Of a stretch of DNA of 64,000 nt, positions 1-13,000 are shown in pieces. The stretch is from Branchiostoma lanceolatum. Taxonomy: Eukaryota > Chordata > Leptocardii > Amphioxiformes > Branchiostomatidae. Below the pieces are notes generated by a model. That model had not been told where the DNA came from. It was given only the letters and a program-made list of their open reading frames with translations, and ran no database searches. Each line of letters starts with the position of its first letter. The first letter of the stretch is position 1. Location of the stretch: NCBI RefSeq assembly GCF_035083965.1, contig NC_089726.1, forward strand, positions 17,117,501 to 17,181,500. The letters run 5' to 3'. Made by a program: the position numbers and the translations under genes.

Positions 1-50
1 TGTTACGCCTGATGGCGGTTATACCGGCTATATAGATACAGATACAGATA
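1..50. repeat. Dispersed repeat shared with 56367-56416
   Basis: The first 45 or so bases (TGTTACGCCTGATGGCGGTT...) recur in inverted orientation at 56367-56416 with only two or three differences, just beyond the canonical CNBP last exon acceptor. The copy at position 1 is cut by the window edge. Confidence 0.75.
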
Positions 51-3000
51 CAGATACAGAAGCAGAAAAGTAACAGATGGCATGATTCACGGCATCCATT
101 CCTTGTTCCCTTTATCTGTGTGGACTTTCATAGTTACATTTCTGCTCCAACTAGAGATCGTTTATAGATTTGTCCCACCTAGCCATCCTTTGGACAAATG
201 TATTCCTAGTACTTCAATGCTGAAGCTACCTTTTTATATGCATATATGTGTGAACATGTCCACAGAAAAACACTTCTCCTAGCACTTGGTGCTTGTACTT
301 AACTTCACGGACTGTTGACCATTTTTAAGAATGTGCTACAGTTGTACATGGAAATAAATTTGTCCATGCATAAATACAAGAGATGTTCTCTTCAAAATCT
401 ACCTACCACTGTGAAGGAAAGGTTTGTGAAGAGGAAAAAAGAAACTAATCGAAATATCATTTGACATCAGTTCAAGTCTACTTAGCTTTTGATATAGGAA
501 ACTGTGTGAAATATGTATATATAAAAGGATGGCTTAGCTCAGAAGTTGGCCATTATTTGTCATCCATGTTTTAGATTGTGGACACCTAATTGTGTTTCTA
601 GCAACAAGTTACAGTAATTTTGCCATTAAATGCAGAGGAGACTGTTTATGATTTGCAGTTTATTGTCAGAGCTTGTCTACTCACTGTAAAAGTAATTTTC
701 TGTCTAGTCCAAAATGGAATTACTTTATTAAGGTATGATTGAGAGAGAATTACTGGGATGTTTATGCCTTAGACTTGAATGTTTTGTCACCGCAGTCAGT
801 TTTTTCGTAGATATGCGATACCTTGGAGTATAATGATAATCACAGCATTTTGATTAGATTATGTTTCGCATTCATTAGTGAACTGTCAGCTCATGCTTCA
901 TAATTCATCACCCGCACCAACATAGATAGTCTCATTTAATCAGCATTATTTAGATGGTATAACAGCAGTTTTCAAACAATTCTATAAAGGTTAGGAATTG
1001 GGATTTTTAGCTTGTAATGATATGTATATTGTAATTGTAGACATAAATGTGTCATTTTTTTTGAATATACAACAAAAATAGGTTGTTTTGCTGCTTGCTT
1101 GTTTCAAAACCTGCATAATTAGTTCATCCCAATTGGCATTGAGTTTGCTTTTGCTCATGATTGTGATTGCTAATATACAGAATTAGCATACAAATTCAGT
1201 CAATTTCGTGCCCAGAATCAGTGATCACGTAGAGAGATTGGATTCTATTAGGCTCTGATTAGGAAAGCAGATATTTTTTCTGGACAAATCATCTTCAAAT
1301 CAAAGTTGAACATTGCATTCCAGTTTGTAACACCCCCTTCTCACTAGAGGATGTAACCGCTGATCGACCAAAAAATTGACAGATCACTCCACAAATTTCA
1401 TAGACAAAGAGCAAACCTTTTTCCAAGTTTTGTGTGTTTTGTTGTCATTTCCAGCAAACTTATACTTTGTCATATTCCAGTTATAAAACCAAAGGTCACA
1501 CAAATCCGATATCGCTAACTCCATGGTCGCACATGGATTGTTGTTTAGCGAAAAGGCAGCTTAAACATTTTCTAGAGTTGGGCCAAACCCTCTTCTTGTG
1601 TATATATTTTCTTTGTTCTGTTTTTCTGTTCTAAAAGAAATCCATGTGTCCAAAACAATCTGTAATAATATTCCCTCTAGCAGCTGGTTTGCAGGTACAT
1701 ATAACATTGATTGTATAGTCAATCAATCCGTTTTGAAACCTGAGTATTGTAATATGCAATAGTCTTGATTGCTTTCACATGGACATCAATGATGAGAACT
1801 TCCTAGGGCTAAAAATGTCCATGGTTGTATAGAGATGTACATGAACATGTATGTCTGTTACTGTGAAGCTGGTATGTTGTGTTGAAGGTTGGTTATACTG
1901 GCTGACCGATTCAGAGAATATCTCGATATTGAATATCACAATATTGTACATTACTTGGACTGGAAAAAACATTGACAGTTGTATAATTGTTTTTTGTGTT
2001 TTTTTCCAGAAATTCTTAGAAGATTTTATGCTACATTTTGGACTCCTCTGTGTATATATGCCCTTTATCTTGGGTATTGCCCCTCTCTCCCTCCATTATA
2101 CATTCTTTGTTAAGCTTGACATTTTACATGTCACTGCTACACAGATTTCTTTGACTGCAACAGAATTTTCAGCCAAGCTGAATTTTAAGATGAGCTCTTT
2201 TATGCATTGTGCCATAGAGGTTACATGCTGATTACACAGTCAGTTATGGCAATAATTAGACCTAGTCTGAACCCAGACTGTTTGTGCTAAGGGACTGACA
2301 TGAAGTGATATTAGGGGGGGGGGGGGTTATGAGGTGCAATTTTCTTCAGTTGTCCGTCTGTTAACAAATCTTGAATATTGAAGAGAATATGTCCCGATTT
2401 TCCTCTTTAATTCTTGTTTATTGACACATTCTTTTCTTTGGTCCACTTTTTAAAAATATCTTCTTTCCTCAACCCAATAATGCTTCAAACCTTGAAAGAA
2501 GGTATCTTAAAGGTTTCTTGGCAAAGTCTATTGTAGAAAGTGGTTTGTAAGTCTTCAGAGTTGACAATACGGAACAAGATAATCTATTACAGATCATTGA
2601 ATACCTGAAGCAACATGAAGCCTCCAGACTATGCTGCAAAAAAGCACATAATGATTGTAATGTAAGTACTTAGATTATTACACAAGCCAGTGTGGCTCAA
2701 CAGGTCTCTACCAAAGAATGTTGTTTATTGACTTGTAGAGGCAACTTGCACTCTGGCTGTATGTTTGGTGGTAGGTTTTGCCTTCTGGACAATGTGAATT
2801 CAAACATGATAACGACATTAATCTGTTACCAGTGGTCTAGACTTGGCATACTTGCGACTTGACCATTAAGCTGTATGGAAATGGCCTCTAGACTAGAGTT
2901 TAAAAAAAGCTAGTTTCAATGTAGATGTGTCTCTGTCCCTGTTTTTCGAATAGACATTGCTTCTTTTGGGTATGTTCCTTTTAGAAACTTTACTGTAAAT

Positions 3001-4039
3001 TCACTTACTTTCACGGTGGTTTTATTTTGAAAGTGCTGTGAAACAATGCTGTGATCCAGTAGTAATACATTAGAAACACTGATTCGCGGTGTCGTAAATT
3101 CACGACGGAAAGGTCGCTGCCAAAGCCACAAAAACGAAACCACCGCGAACCTGTCTAGATTTACGGTATTTTGGCTACAACACAGACAGTCTCTTTTTGA
3201 AAGTGATATCAGACTGGAAATTATAATAAAGCTATTTTGAAACCCCGGTTACCATGGCCTGTACATGGTATGTCAGACCTCTCCCTTTGTGTAACAAATC
3301 CCCTGATTGTTTGGAAATGGAAATGCAGAGTTTACGTGTGTTGCTATGGATGCTGGGAGGGATGCGGAGGTCTTTTGGAGGTGAACTGCGGCGGCGCTTT
3401 CGTGATAACCCAGCTCGTAAAGGGCCTAGTGCGGTATTACACTTTAAACTGGGGGTGCCCGGATGAATACAGTGGTGTTGAGATGGTATAAATAATGCAG
3501 GCTGTGTTGTGACCAGGTGGCGAGTCTGCACTTAATTTCAGGAACAAAGTCAGGGGCAAAATTGATGTGTGCTGCTGATGCATTGTAATCAGGCCATAGA
3601 TGTACAGGAATAAGAGAGCAAAATGTTACTTCACTGTATTTTTTAATTATTTTTTGTTTTGTTCTTGCATTCCTATCAGTATCAACTATTTTTCATTTAA
3701 AATCAAACACCTTACAGAAACTCTGTTGTGTAATTTAGAAGTAAAGGTGCAATACATGTATATATATAAAGTATCAGGTATCAAACATTTGGCATTAATG
3801 CCATTAAGTGATTAAAGTAAACACTGGTTAAGATGTACAATCATGTGTATGTGTAAGTCTTGGTTGTACTGCTTAAGTTTAAACTTGAAACAATAAGAAT
3901 ACAATGTATACTTTAATGTTTATATTTTCTAATCAAGAAAAACTAATCCTCCTCACTGTTTGCCTATAGTATAATATACTGTCATTTGTTGATTTTTTTA
4001 GATAACTGGTAGTAAAGTTTTCATCATGTTGTTTTGTAG
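1..4039 (+). other. Intron upstream of the first visible FAM120A exon
   Basis: No exon can be supported here. The first coding exon at 4040 begins inside a glycine codon that needs one base from an upstream exon, so this stretch is probably intronic, with the 5' exons of the gene before the window. It is AT-rich and has a short GATACA microsatellite at about 36-60, a poly-G run near 2315 and a diverged copy (about 2988-3174) of the CTGTAAATGC-type palindromic element. The open frames in it are short and lack codon bias, splice context or recognisable domains. Confidence 0.6.
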
Positions 4040-7000
4040 GTAACCACATCTTGCCTGATGAGGACCTGGCTTCATTCCACTGGGCACTGCTGGGCCCCAC
4101 CCACCCTCTGGCTGGGCTCAAGGTAACTGTAATTCTTGTTTCTTTCACTGTAACTTTATGTTCACGGTTTTCACTGTCACCTCTGTACCATGAACTTATC
4201 ACCGTGAAAAAAACTGTTACTATTTATGATTCCTTCACACATCCATTCTGTAAATCACTTGCTGCCACCGTGAAGTTAAAGTTCAGTGAAAATGTCAATA
4301 TTTCCTTGCACCGTGAAATTTTGCTACCATGAAGATTAGTGAATTACAGTAACTGTAGCAAATAAGGGTGTGCATGGTTTCAAATGAGTATGCATAGCGA
4401 AATGGAATAGGGGTAATATGTCAAAGGTGAAGAACTTGTAAACAGTTCCAGCCTAGACAATACTTGATACAAGTCCAGAGGTGTTTTTTTTATTTCTCGA
4501 GACTTAAACTTTGACGCAATGCAGGCTCCACAATGCATCTCACTGTGCATGCGCAGTTTGAACCATGAACGGGTCTGTAGAAAAAAAGTATATTTGGAAA
4601 ATTTAGAAATAAACATAAAAAAGTAACCTTTGTAACAACGCTAGTCCTTTACTTCTCACAACTTCATAAATTCTTTTGCAAAGACGGTTTTCCTAACTGC
4701 TTGTCATAGTAATTAGTGCTAAGATTTAGTGCATTTGACATTGTTACAGTAGCATGTAAAAGTTGAAAGTCTAGAATTTCAGACATATCCATAACTATTA
4801 TAGTATGATAGACCGATCCCATAGCCCTGCCCACCTCCATCAAAATGCAGAAATGTCAGGATCAGTGTATTGTGTGTCAAGGGTTGAAAATGGTACGTAT
4901 TCTAAAAAAAAAATACATGTTCCTTCACCAATGAAAACTTGCAAAAGACCATTTGAAATGTCTTAAGTCACAATCCTTCCTAGTTGCTTCCCTATGATAC
5001 CACCTAACCTCATTTTCCTCATATACTAGACAGATATAATAACAAATTTTATTTTGAGTTTAAAATCTGTTGTTCTGCTCCCCTCCCCAGGTTAGGGCCC
5101 ACCAACTGGTGCTCCCCCCATGTGACGTGGTCATCAAGGCTGTTGCAGAGTACGTGAAGAACCTTCCGTCCGTGGACGACCTTGACAAGGTGGCGCAGGA
5201 CGTGTTCCAGCACTCCGAAACCCGCAAGGACGACAAGATGAAGAAGTTTAAGGAGTCTGTGATGTACTATAGGGCTGGGACAAAGGACGGAAACTGGCCC
5301 ATACTACAAGGTACTGTAAATGCAGAAATGTTTGCGGCGGTTTAATGTTCGTGGTTTTTGTGTCAACCGTTTCACCGCGGGCTTAAAACCACCATTTTTG
5401 TCCAATACTGTAGCAGTAAGTGACTATAGTGCTGCCGCGAACTTAAAACCACCGCAAACACTCCATTTTCGCCTTAGCGCGAAATAAAAACCACGCGAAC
5501 TTAAATGCATTTACAGTACCCTCTACAGTCAAACAACCACCTGGCGCAGGCAACCACATGAAACAGTCCTGTCCATTTTTACATAGTTAACCCTACCCTG
5601 TACCGAGCAACCACCTGTCCTCAGCAATCCTTTTTCTTTAGTCCCTTGACAGGTTTGACAGTACTTGCCCTTTGTCTATTAGTAAGTCCTGGGGAAAAAA
5701 TGTTGTTTTTCCGGATACCCAGACGACCCTAGCGAAAACCTGCCCCAAATCTTTTTTTTGTAGAATGCTGGCACGGGACGGAAAACTTTCATCTGAGTGA
5801 TGAAAACGTTGTAGAATCATTTTCCAACATGTTCGCTTCATTTCTGTTGCAACAGCAAATTGTGCATGTACCATTTTTTATACTTTCAACTGTAGTGAAT
5901 GTAGATTGTTGAGCTAACTGAATGCTAACTGTGTTCCTCACAGCTGTGGACCCGCAGCCCTCGACCAACCAGGAGCCAGACGCAGGGGCTGATCAGACCC
6001 CCCAGGAGCAGCCACAGGTCAGCACAATAGTCAAGTTTTGATTTACAACCTTACCATCACTACATAACAACATCACATCCTCACTCTATAGACCAAATCT
6101 CACTCATGGCCCTTTGTTTTCAGTTGAATAACCACCAGATCCCTCAACCTTTGGCCTCCATTTTGACCTTAAACCTCCGACCTCTTCCTCCTTACCTCCC
6201 ATTTTCAACCCTGACCTTTAAACCTTGATCCACATCTAAAGACTTCAACATCTAACCTCTAACCACCACCCAAACTACCCAGCCTCTAATGACAAGCTAA
6301 CCCCCACTGTTTACTAACTCCTAAACACTAACCATTTTGTGTTTGATGGTACCTTTTGTAATTCGATTTCCTGTAGATCGATAACTCGTACTCGAAGCAA
6401 ATCCACTTAGTTTTTGCTTAGATCCGTGTCGTGTTATATGTACTAATCTCGTCTATGAATCGTGAGTGTAAATGTTTAGTGGAAGCACCAGTAGTTCTAA
6501 CCCAGTCCCCCCTACACTGTACCGTGCCGTGCACCATACAGGAGTGCGCTGGTGTCCGAGACACCACCATGCCTGAGATCGTGGTGAGCGAAGTCATGGT
6601 AAGGCCCCGGCTCACTTACCTCTAACCACACAGGGCATGTATTATAACACGTTTCATGTCATTATAAGTCCTAGATGTGTTTGAAAACCACTAACATTTG
6701 AACTTAACATGCATGGTACGTGTAGTTAGAACTGAGAGTGAACTACTAACGAATGTCCAAAGGTAGTCAAATTCAACTGTCATATTCCTGTTTAGCTCAT
6801 TGATCAAAAGCAGAACTTTTCTTCAACCTACAGTAACTCTAGAATACCATTTTTGATAGGACAAAAGAATTCATCATTTTTTATCTTCACTGGAGTGACC
6901 CAGTCTGGGGTATTTATTTAGATTTTCATAATCTACTCTATATTGATATCTAGAGTATGGATATTCTTCAAAGGATCAGAGGCTCCAACACAGAAAAATG

Positions 7001-10000
7001 CTAAAACTTTAGTCCTCCATTCGGCAAACACTTCAAAATTCTTGACCTATGATCTCCAAGCAGATCTATCGGTGGCAAGGCAGTATCAAAAGGGTCAACC
7101 AGTACCAAAAGCTCCCTTGGCTTTTGGTACTGGTTGACCCTTTTGATACTGCCTTGCCACCCATAGATTTGCTTGGAGATTAGACCTATCCCTTTGCATG
7201 ACATTGCCAAGAGAACATGTTTCCTTCCCCACCCCCAGGAGAGTGCCCAGCAGGGCAACCCGCAGATTGTGGTCAGCAAAGAACTGGACACGGTCAACGA
7301 AGACCTGCAGAACGCTCTCAAGTCCGAGATAGAGGCTCAACTAGAAGACGACCTGGACAGAAAGGTAAGACATTGTTACTTTTGAACTCATCTTGCCTTC
7401 AGTTCTTCAACATGTTTGACACTCATTTGTGCAACTACTAGAGGATCCAGAGTAAGGGGTGGAAAAAGTCTGAGAATTACCATAGTTTGAATTGTATTGG
7501 CTTTTGGAACTACTAACGTTGACACTTATGATACTTAATGTTCTCTATGGACAAACTACAGTATGTTCATGTTATTAGTCAGTGTCTTGTTGCTACGAAT
7601 TTTTACCATCTGAAAACCTATGTGTGTTTTGTTTGCTTGTTTCGCATAACCGATACATCGCCTTTAGGCCTAACACAGTTTTAATTACAAGCTGTGTTAG
7701 ACCAGACGGTAAGATTTGATCCGCTCACTCCAGGAAGGATCCCTACTCTTTTCGATAAGTATGGTGGGATCTTAAACATGCTCAAGGTGTGTATCTCCTC
7801 AAACATGGGGCCTTCGACTTTACGTCGCATCCACCCTACCAAAGCTAGGAAGTCACTTTCACCTGAGTCGAGAGAAAGAATAGTTGTTAAGTGCCTTTCC
7901 CAAGGGCACAGCTTTGTGGCATACTAAAGATTTGAACCCTTTAGATTCTAAGTCAACAAGCCTAAAGATAAAACCACTTTGTGTTTGTTTCCAGATGCAG
8001 AACATGACGTTAGAGACGATTGAGGACAGCTCCAGTGAGACGTCCACCCTGGACAGTAGTCAGGAGCTGACAAACATTGCCACAGCCTCCGAAGAAACTA
8101 AGGTATGGAATGTGCATCAAACTAGCTAAGGAAATTCCTTAAACACTAAAGTTTAAGTATTGTTGGACTCCCAAAATAAGATGAAACAACACCTTCGTTT
8201 GCTATTATTTTCAGATTGTTCTTTGTATTTCAATGTAGGAAATTGAGAAGTTCAAGCATCTACAATAACAATTGATCAGGATAAGCAAGATTCTTTGGAT
8301 TTGAATACTGTATGAGATTGTCCCTAGTTGACATATACTTTCACAGTGCTTGCATTAGAAAGTAAGCATTGGTGTTACTTTCACTGAGTAAGTGATTGTT
8401 TTTATGTAGATAAAAGAAAGCTGTATGTTGCAGTGTGTGATTTTGCTACTGTCAGTTTAGTCCTAAGCTAGTTTAAACCCAAGATCCAAGTTATGATGAC
8501 TTGATATCAGATTGAACTTTGTTATATTCTTGTCTTAAGAGAACTATATCATGGTCTGTTTATGTAGTAAATGGGGCCTAGGTTTTCCAGAAATTGCTGT
8601 GCTTAGTCTCAGAACATCTACAAGTACAAAAGATTTTAGAAAGAAATGGTGCAAACGTCATGTGATATTCAACTGCAACAGTTTGCTTCAATTGAGATGC
8701 TTTGTGCTGTGTGTCCAGGGTTTGTACACCTTTGATTTTCTCAAACATCTTGGTTAATCTGAAAAAAAAATCTTTAAAAAAAAGTAAAATGGGATCTTTA
8801 TGTCTTTGTCAGTAGTAAATCTTAGACCCATAAGTCTACCAAACCTTTACTGTCAATTATATTCAAACGAGTAGTAAAGAAACTGTGAAACAGACTTGTG
8901 TCACGGCATTTGAAATTTTATCGATACTTTAAAAATTAGCCCCAAGTTCATGAAATTGTCTTCAAAATTCTTGTCAAGATAGGAAGAAATGAGATTCAAG
9001 ACATAAATATATCAAAAAAGAACTTGTGTTAAAAGATGGTACTGGTGGTGTACAAGCCCTGTGTGGTGCATGCTCCAGCCTTATCCCTCTGCTCGTGTGT
9101 TGTGGCAGGCTGCTGCTGGCGACATGAGCCCCAGCGAGCGCTTCAGCCCCAAAGTAGCCTGGGAGAAGATCACGCGGGAAGAAGAGGAGCGCGAACGTGA
9201 GGAGGCCCTGAGACGGGGAGGGGACCCCGCCGCCGATAGTAAGGGAGGGCCCCCACAGGTCACAAGGATGGCTAGCCCCGCCTCCCAGGTTAGACATCCC
9301 CCCTCCCCTCAACTGTGCTCCCCTCCCCACTGTGGAATAAGCCTGTTCATAATTCCACCTGCGCATGCACTGCAAGATGCACTGTGGGTAATATGTCAAA
9401 GGTGAAGGCCTCTAACTCATTAACAGTTCTTATCTAGACCAATCACATGTCAAGATGTGTTTAGTTTATGTCTCATGGGCCTTCACCTTTGTCATATTAC
9501 CCACAATGCAGCTTGCTGGGCATGCTCATTTGGAACCATGTACAGGCTTATAGGTCAGGCCAGGGCAGTACTTTCCGAGCTACAAACATTCTCAGGTCCT
9601 TTACTGCCATTCAGCAACTAGGGCTGGTTGCCAAAGAAGTAAACGATTATAGTAGTAGTTGGTTTCTATTTCAATATTAGAAGGGACCAGACAAATTTAT
9701 TCCTCTTTAGTGAGATTAGCATAATGCTGTGAGATCATGGCATAGCAGGTCATAGTGGTGCTTGCTCTGCGATGCTTTAGTTTTGACCCTTTCATCCAGT
9801 CTTCCAAGCAATTTATGCAAATCACAGCACATAAATGAAATGGTGGCTAGCTGGTTAACCTTGGCCCTGTGAAACACTGAGGGTATGTAGGCTTGACGTT
9901 CCACTTCTTTATAATGGCTGGTGATCTGAAGGCTGTTGTTTTGCTGTTGGTTGTGTTTGTTTTTGTTTACCTCATGCATGATGTTTGGATCATCCCATGT

Positions 10001-13000
10001 GCATTGTTGTTGATGGAGATAGTTGTAGACCCTTCCCTTTTGCACCTTTTCTTCATTGTGTGGTGACAGTCATTGTAGTAATCTTCACATGCACTTGTTC
10101 CTTCTTATGATTTTTTCAGAATAAGTTACTTATCAATAACCTAATGTAGTTGTAGTAACAAGCAGTTGTACATTGGTAAATGAGTCAAAGAGAGTGAGTG
10201 AGAGAGTGAAACTAATACGAAGTGTGTTTCCACTAACCCACCATTTCTCTTTTGCCTGAAGTCCAGTCCGAGTGGAATTGTGTTAGAAAATAGGAAAATT
10301 CGTGGAACCAGTATTATGGCGATATTTAGGCTCAACTAGTCTTCTCAACCAAAATTGGATCAACAGTTCTGACATTAGTCCCAAAGTCTGCATTTCTGCC
10401 AAAAGATTGATTTTTAACATTGTAATTGTAAATGTGGTATTACAACTGTGTGGGGACTGTATATAAAATGTAGACAGGGCAGGATTTGAGATATCAAAGC
10501 ATGAATTAGTATCCATACAATTTTTAACCACATAACCCACTTATGAAGAGGTATGTTACGATGTATCAAGTCATTGCTGTGCATGCGCAGTTTCTGTCGT
10601 GAACCCGCTCATAGATCTGTTTCCTCGTGTTTTGTTCTTGCAGACCTCGACCTCTGACACAACCAGCACCGCCAGCTCCAGCGCCAACCAGACGCCCGAG
10701 GCGAAGGACCCGACCGCGGGGATCCCCTCCCTCATGTCCACGCCCGTGCGCCCGTACCTGGACGTCACCATCCCCAAACTGCCCACCATCTCGCCCAGCG
10801 TGCTGCGTACGGCTCAGTACAGACACAAGCTGGGCCTGATGAACCCATGGATCTATCAGATCATCACACAGGTGGGGGACAGGGGGAGGGGTCAAACAAT
10901 CACACAGGTGGGGGGGGATAGACTGGGTTAAACCATCACACAGGTGGGGGGACACGGTTAGGGTTGGGGCAGATCATCACTCAGTACAGACACAAGCTGG
11001 GCCTGATGAACCCATGGATCTATCAGATCATCACACAGGTGGGGGACGGGGGTTGGGTCAAACAATCACACAGGTGGGGGGGTCAAACCATCACACAGGT
11101 GGGGGGCTAGGAGGGTTGGGTCAAACAAACACACAGGTGGGGGGTGAATGTGGAACAAGGCTCGAAATTCTGGATTCATTTTCACTTTTGTGCACCCAGA
11201 ATTTAGGTCTCAGAAAAAAGGATGTAATTTATAACTTAAGTTATATCACTTTTTAAACATTTTGAAATAAGCTATAGAATTTTAGATTCAAGATCAGAAG
11301 AGAGGTAGTAACACTTGTATTTTGTGATTACAGACTTGCTAAGTGGGCTCTCTGAATGAACAAGTACCTCGTAGCTTTGCACGTCAATCAATTTTCATGC
11401 TGTTCCAGTGTCTGGTATGAGATAAAAAACAACAGTGGCAGTGTGTGTGTGTGTGTAGAGGACACACATCTACATGTGTATGTAATTACCAGGGAAAGAG
11501 GCCTAGGCGTCCCCTGCAAAAGAAGGGCATCTAATTTCCTTGTTTTCTTAGTGTAGGGCGTCCAGAAGACGCACTGACGCCCTGCTAGCTAATAGTGTGA
11601 CTTGCTACCTGACAGGGAGAGATCAAGATCGACCTGACCCTGGAGGATGACGCCATGAAGGACCTCCCGTCCGCCGCGGAACTGTGGCGCCCCGCTCGCC
11701 AGCTGACCTACGGCATCCTCTTCAACGTGGCACACCAAGGCAAGAAAAAGAAGGGAAAGGAGCAGGGTAAAAGAGACTGGCATGGATGTCTTGTTGTTCT
11801 ATTCCTTCTTTTTGTTTTCATTCAGCAACATGACATCAAGTTTGTCAAGTTGAAGTTCATCACTAACAAATTTGTTTGGTAACAAATTGTTTTCACAAAA
11901 ATGTGTGGAAAATTTTTAAGCCAAATTTGTAAAGATTTCAAACAACTGGTTTTGTGTTTGGCTTGTTTGAATGAATGTTTTAAAAAAACATTGTGGATGA
12001 AAGTTTTGAATGATTTTGATACTTTACTACATTTACTTTTGTAGAGTTAGAGGCTTATGTCTGATTGCATCGTTCTAAACTGTTTCACAGCACCGTTGAA
12101 TAAAGTAAGTTGGAAAGATCACAAACATAGATTAGTAGTGTAGAGCTGAAGTTTTTTTTGAAATGGCCAGGAAATGTTCAAGTGGTTCAACATTGCCTGC
12201 TAGCTAATATTGATCATGGCCTGGAAAGAGTATGAGGGTTGGGGGAAAGAGTGGTCCAGTACTGCAGTCAAGGAAAAATCGGTCCCACTTTTCTGCATGT
12301 GGTTGCACTCCCTGGCAGATTACTACTGTTAGTCAATCTAGAAAAGCTATGACAGTTAACTGCACATAGAAAAATACAGTTCAAAAGACAGAGAAACAGA
12401 AAGCTGTAGAATTTCCCATTGATAATATGTGGGGGCATGCATGCTAATGTCCTTGTTTATGCCAGACTCAGGAAAATTGGCAATGCTTTATGCAACCACA
12501 CGTAAAAACAGATTGTTCCTTTGTTAGACCATTTTTTCCACCCCCAACCCTAGTTGACCGCGTTTTCCGCCGTCCATACTGGACCACTCTTTCCACCAAC
12601 CCAAGAGCCTGAAGTTATTGTTTGAATGAGGATTAACTGTTTCCTGTCCGTGCATGCGCAGCACCCCGACGACAGGTGATTGTGAAGGAGTGGTGTGTTC
12701 AGAAGGGTCGGTCCATTCAGAAACCAGAGCTGGTGGAAGCTCTGCCCTTGGACTGGAAGGTCAGCCGAGGACCCTACGTCTTCCGAACTGATGTAAACAT
12801 TTTCAGTTTCATACGTGTGCAGGGGTGCTTTTCTCTCTTTTATTTTTATTATGGCCAAGGACACTTTTCCCCCACACTGTTGCTCAGGCCTTGAAATACA
12901 AGCAACCTTGTCAAGTAACGCTTGGAACCATTAATTCGACACCTTTACGCCAACGCACCATTTTATGTAAATCAACAAGCGGACTTAAGAGTATTTCGGT

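Noticed and set aside
8974..9399. 141-codon minus-strand open frame
   Set aside because: It is antisense to the FAM120A exon at 9109 and continues into repeat sequence.
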